A DNA stretch of 64,000 nt, taken from NCBI RefSeq assembly GCF_014236655.1, contig NZ_JACMYG010000026.1, forward strand, positions 19,658 to 83,657, written 5' to 3'. Positions 61,928-64,000 of the stretch are shown here, piece after piece. Under the pieces are notes generated by a model. The model ran no database searches and had not been told where the DNA came from. It was given only the letters and a program-made list of their open reading frames with translations. Position 1 is the first letter of the stretch, and every line of letters starts with the position of its first letter. The stretch is from Pseudomonas kielensis (GTDB lineage Bacteria > Pseudomonadota > Gammaproteobacteria > Pseudomonadales > Pseudomonadaceae). Made by a program: the position numbers and the translations under genes.

Positions 61928-62677
61928 TTAAGCCGAAAATCCACCGTCAATGCTCAGGCTGGCGCCAGTGATGTACGCAGCTTCAGGGCCTGCGAGGTAG
62001 GCGACGAAGCTGGCAATTTCACTATCCTTTCCGTAGCGACCGAGTGCCATTAGCTTTTTAAGTTGCGCAGCAGTTTCGCTACTGGCCGGATTCATATCAG
62101 TTTCTACTGGGCCTGGCTGAACATTATTGACCGTGATCGAGCGCGGGCCTAAGTCGCGAGCCAAACCTTTGGTGAAGCCGACAAGCGAAGCTTTACTCAT
62201 CGCATAAACAGCACCACCAGCGATGGGGGTTCGGTCGGCGTTAATGCTTCCTATATTGATAATGCGTCCACCGGCTCGCATGTGACGGGTTGCTTCTTGG
62301 CTAGCGATGATGACACTGCGGACGTTGATGGCCAGTGTGAGGTCGATCTGCGCGAGTGTGAGTTCTTCCAAAGGGCCCCATGGAAGAATGCCTGCATTGT
62401 TGACCAGGATGTCCAGCCCGCCGAAATGTTCCGTTGCCTGACGGATAGCCTGCTGCAGTAATTCTGGATTCGCGCTGTCGGCTTGGATAGCGATGGCGTT
62501 CCCGCCAGCACCTACGATCTCACTGACTATTTTTTCCGCCGCGACCGTTGACGATTGATAGGTAAACGCGACAGCAGCGCCTTCACTGGCCAGGCGTTTC
62601 ACGATCGCTGCGCCAATGCCTCGGGAGCCGCCTTGTACGAAGGCAATCTTGTCTTGAAGATTCTTTACTGGGTTCAT
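61928..62677 (-). CDS. Short-chain dehydrogenase/reductase
   Basis: A 249-residue classical SDR. The cofactor motif is FVQGGSRGIGAAI, NNAGILPWGPLEE is conserved, the catalytic Ser and Tyr-x3-Lys lie in INIGSINADRTP and YAMSKASL, and DGGFSA ends the protein. It oxidises or reduces an alcohol/ketone with NAD(P)H. It is divergent from a LysR gene, which probably regulates it. Confidence 0.94.
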   Translation of the reverse strand: MNPVKNLQDKIAFVQGGSRGIGAAIVKRLASEGAAVAFTYQSSTVAAEKIVSEIVGAGGNAIAIQADSANPELLQQAIRQATEHFGGLDILVNNAGILPWGPLEELTLAQIDLTLAINVRSVIIASQEATRHMRAGGRIINIGSINADRTPIAGGAVYAMSKASLVGFTKGLARDLGPRSITVNNVQPGPVETDMNPASSETAAQLKKLMALGRYGKDSEIASFVAYLAGPEAAYITGASLSIDGGFSA

Positions 62678-62791
62678 GTCTGCTCAGTCCTTACCTTTGA
62701 AGTTCATTTCGTATCGTTGGATAAGGCTAAGCGATTCACAGACGTTGATTAAGTCCCTAGAATTCCAATCTCTAAGTCCTGCGTGGAATCA

Positions 62792-63718
62792 ATGGTGATG
62801 GTCAAGAACCAATTTTTTGAGATTCGAAATTTCGTTTCTGTCGCGCAGGCGGGTAGCTTCACCGTAGCCGCGCAGGCGTTAGGAATGACCGGTTCAGCGC
62901 TGAGTAAAAGCATCCTGCGCCTTGAGGCTCGCCTGGGAACAAAGCTGTTGCACAGGACTACCAGGCGGGTGAGTTTGACTAACGATGGTGACTCTTACCT
63001 CACGGACTGCCAAAACGCGATGGCGATCCTGGATGAAGCCGAAAGTCGACTGGGTAGCGAGCAGCGGGTACCGGCAGGCAGAGTTCGGATTGATCTGCCC
63101 TCGGCATTTGGTCGTAGATATATCCTGCCTTCTTTGCTGGAGCTGTCGAAAGAACATCAACAGCTTGACCTATCAATTACGTTCAGTGATCGAACTGTTG
63201 ATTTGATGGGGGACGGTATAGACCTGGCTGTGCGTGTGGGACACCTTGATGACAACGTAGATCTGGTTGCACGTCGCCTGGGTGAGCAACGAAGGGTTAT
63301 CTGTGGCTCTCCCGCCTACTTTGCTCAAAGAGGTTTCCCGCTTATCAAGGAAGATCTCCAGCAGCATTCGTGTGTTACCGGGTGGCCAATGACATTGCGG
63401 CATAGCTGGCTGCTCAAGAGCCACGAGGGTGTGACTGAGCCCTATGAGATTCCAGTACGGCATGAAATCGGAGACTGCGAAGCAATCCTTTCAGCCGCTC
63501 TGGCGGGCTGCGGGCTTGCCCAAGTGCCCACATGGTTAGTGGAAGAGCACCTTCAATCAGGCGCCTTGGTATCCGTACTTGATGAGCTTGCGGGAGACGA
63601 TGTACCCATGCACGCCATCTGGATCAAGACGCCTTATATCCAGCCAAAACTGCGTGCAGTGATTGATCGATTGATCCATTTATCCAGTGCTCCTGACAGC
63701 AAATTTATTGCCGGATAG
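62792..63718 (+). CDS. LysR family regulator
   Basis: A 308-residue LysR (counting from ATG 62792; ATG 62798 and a GTG at 62783 are alternatives). The HTH is VAQAGSFTVAAQALGMTGSALSKSILRLEARLG, with RTTRRVSLTNDG. The effector domain has VRIDLPSAFGRRYILPSLLEL and DGIDLAVRVGH. It is divergent from the SDR gene with a 114-bp spacer, a typical regulator/target pair. Confidence 0.92.
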   Translation: MVMVKNQFFEIRNFVSVAQAGSFTVAAQALGMTGSALSKSILRLEARLGTKLLHRTTRRVSLTNDGDSYLTDCQNAMAILDEAESRLGSEQRVPAGRVRIDLPSAFGRRYILPSLLELSKEHQQLDLSITFSDRTVDLMGDGIDLAVRVGHLDDNVDLVARRLGEQRRVICGSPAYFAQRGFPLIKEDLQQHSCVTGWPMTLRHSWLLKSHEGVTEPYEIPVRHEIGDCEAILSAALAGCGLAQVPTWLVEEHLQSGALVSVLDELAGDDVPMHAIWIKTPYIQPKLRAVIDRLIHLSSAPDSKFIAG

Positions 63719-63901
63719 GACTCGTGGAGACTACGTGATCTTCAAGCTCTGTAAGGAGCCCTGCTGGCCAATGCAGAGATTTTGCTGAAGGCCAGGCAGG
63801 GGACAGGCCCAGGGCTACTTTTTCACCAGCATCGGCCGGGGGGCGGACATTGACGCAGATCTCCAGGCTGGGCAAAGAGGCGCCCTGCCAAGCACGGTGG
63901 C

Positions 63902-64000
63902 TCAGTCGTTCATGTCCTCGGCGTAATGGCACGCCACCTGCCGATTGTCGAGCACACGCAAGGCCGGCTCTTCGCTGCTGCAACGCTCGGTGGCGCAAGG
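63902..64000 (-). CDS. Peptide ABC transporter ATP-binding protein, C-terminal fragment
   Basis: Only the last 32 residues are in the window: a Cys-containing ATERCSSEEPALRVLDNRQVACHYAEDMND ends at a TGA. The pattern ERC...EP.L......VACH is typical of the C-terminal extension of DppD/OppF-type ATPases, which carry Cys residues. The Walker motifs lie outside the window. The 183 bp between LysR and this gene show no gene. Confidence 0.7.
   Translation of the reverse strand, partial: PCATERCSSEEPALRVLDNRQVACHYAEDMND

Overview
The window looks like a Pseudomonas chromosome of the fluorescens/putida type. The inference rests on high GC, dense genes with strong G/C third-position bias, a classical Pseudomonas REP palindrome (26070-26096), a norspermidine-type NspC/dehydrogenase pair, a DpkA-type ketimine reductase and many LysR regulators. 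There are no rRNA or tRNA genes, no CRISPR array and no intact IS. The only mobile signatures are a 186-bp MITE-like element in two nearly identical inverted copies (15404-15589 and 46211-46396), a decayed relative (42769-42920), and a family of small intergenic palindromes.

Layout. 1-5745: the end of an HD-GYP regulator, a 1460-residue hybrid sensor kinase and a nucleotidyltransferase-like protein. 5929-15217: accessory region with a charged periplasmic peptide, a frameshifted fatty-acid desaturase remnant, a small lipoprotein with a paralogue at 19039, a FadL porin, a secreted HAD phosphatase, an outer-membrane transporter-like protein and a Cys-type arylsulfatase, then a LysE exporter and a divergent DapF-like epimerase lacking one catalytic Cys. 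15654-19491: TonB-dependent receptor, truncated acetyltransferase, VOC/PhnB-like protein, DUF2986-type peptide and the second lipoprotein. 19602-28670: polar amino-acid ABC transporter with a D-amino-acid dehydrogenase, an RpiR regulator and divergent dpkA, followed by nspC and carboxynorspermidine dehydrogenase.

28834-38963 is the most interesting block. It holds a LysR regulator, a Rieske oxygenase alpha subunit with a glutamate at the bridging position, an aldehyde dehydrogenase, a rubredoxin fused to its FAD reductase, a PuuB/DadA-like FAD amine oxidoreductase, a cupin, an MFS transporter and a BCCT quaternary-amine transporter. I infer a catabolic module for an unidentified quaternary or methylated amine, in which the rubredoxin-reductase fusion replaces the usual ferredoxin-type reductase.

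38983-64000: an alkylation-repair pair (Ada-like plus AlkA-like), a SGNH hydrolase, a cation/proton antiporter, several small regulator-plus-efflux or regulator-plus-oxidoreductase modules (LysR, AraC, HxlR), ArsN2-like and VOC proteins, a DUF3833/chalcone-isomerase-like pair, a DUF4432 sugar-epimerase-like protein, a LysR/carboxymuconolactone decarboxylase/tautomerase module, TrkH, a DJ-1/PfpI protein, a K+ channel, an SDR/LysR pair, and the C-terminus of a peptide ABC ATPase. Four gene remnants (desaturase, GNAT, NmrA-like, LysE) show that the accessory stretches have been eroded and rearranged.
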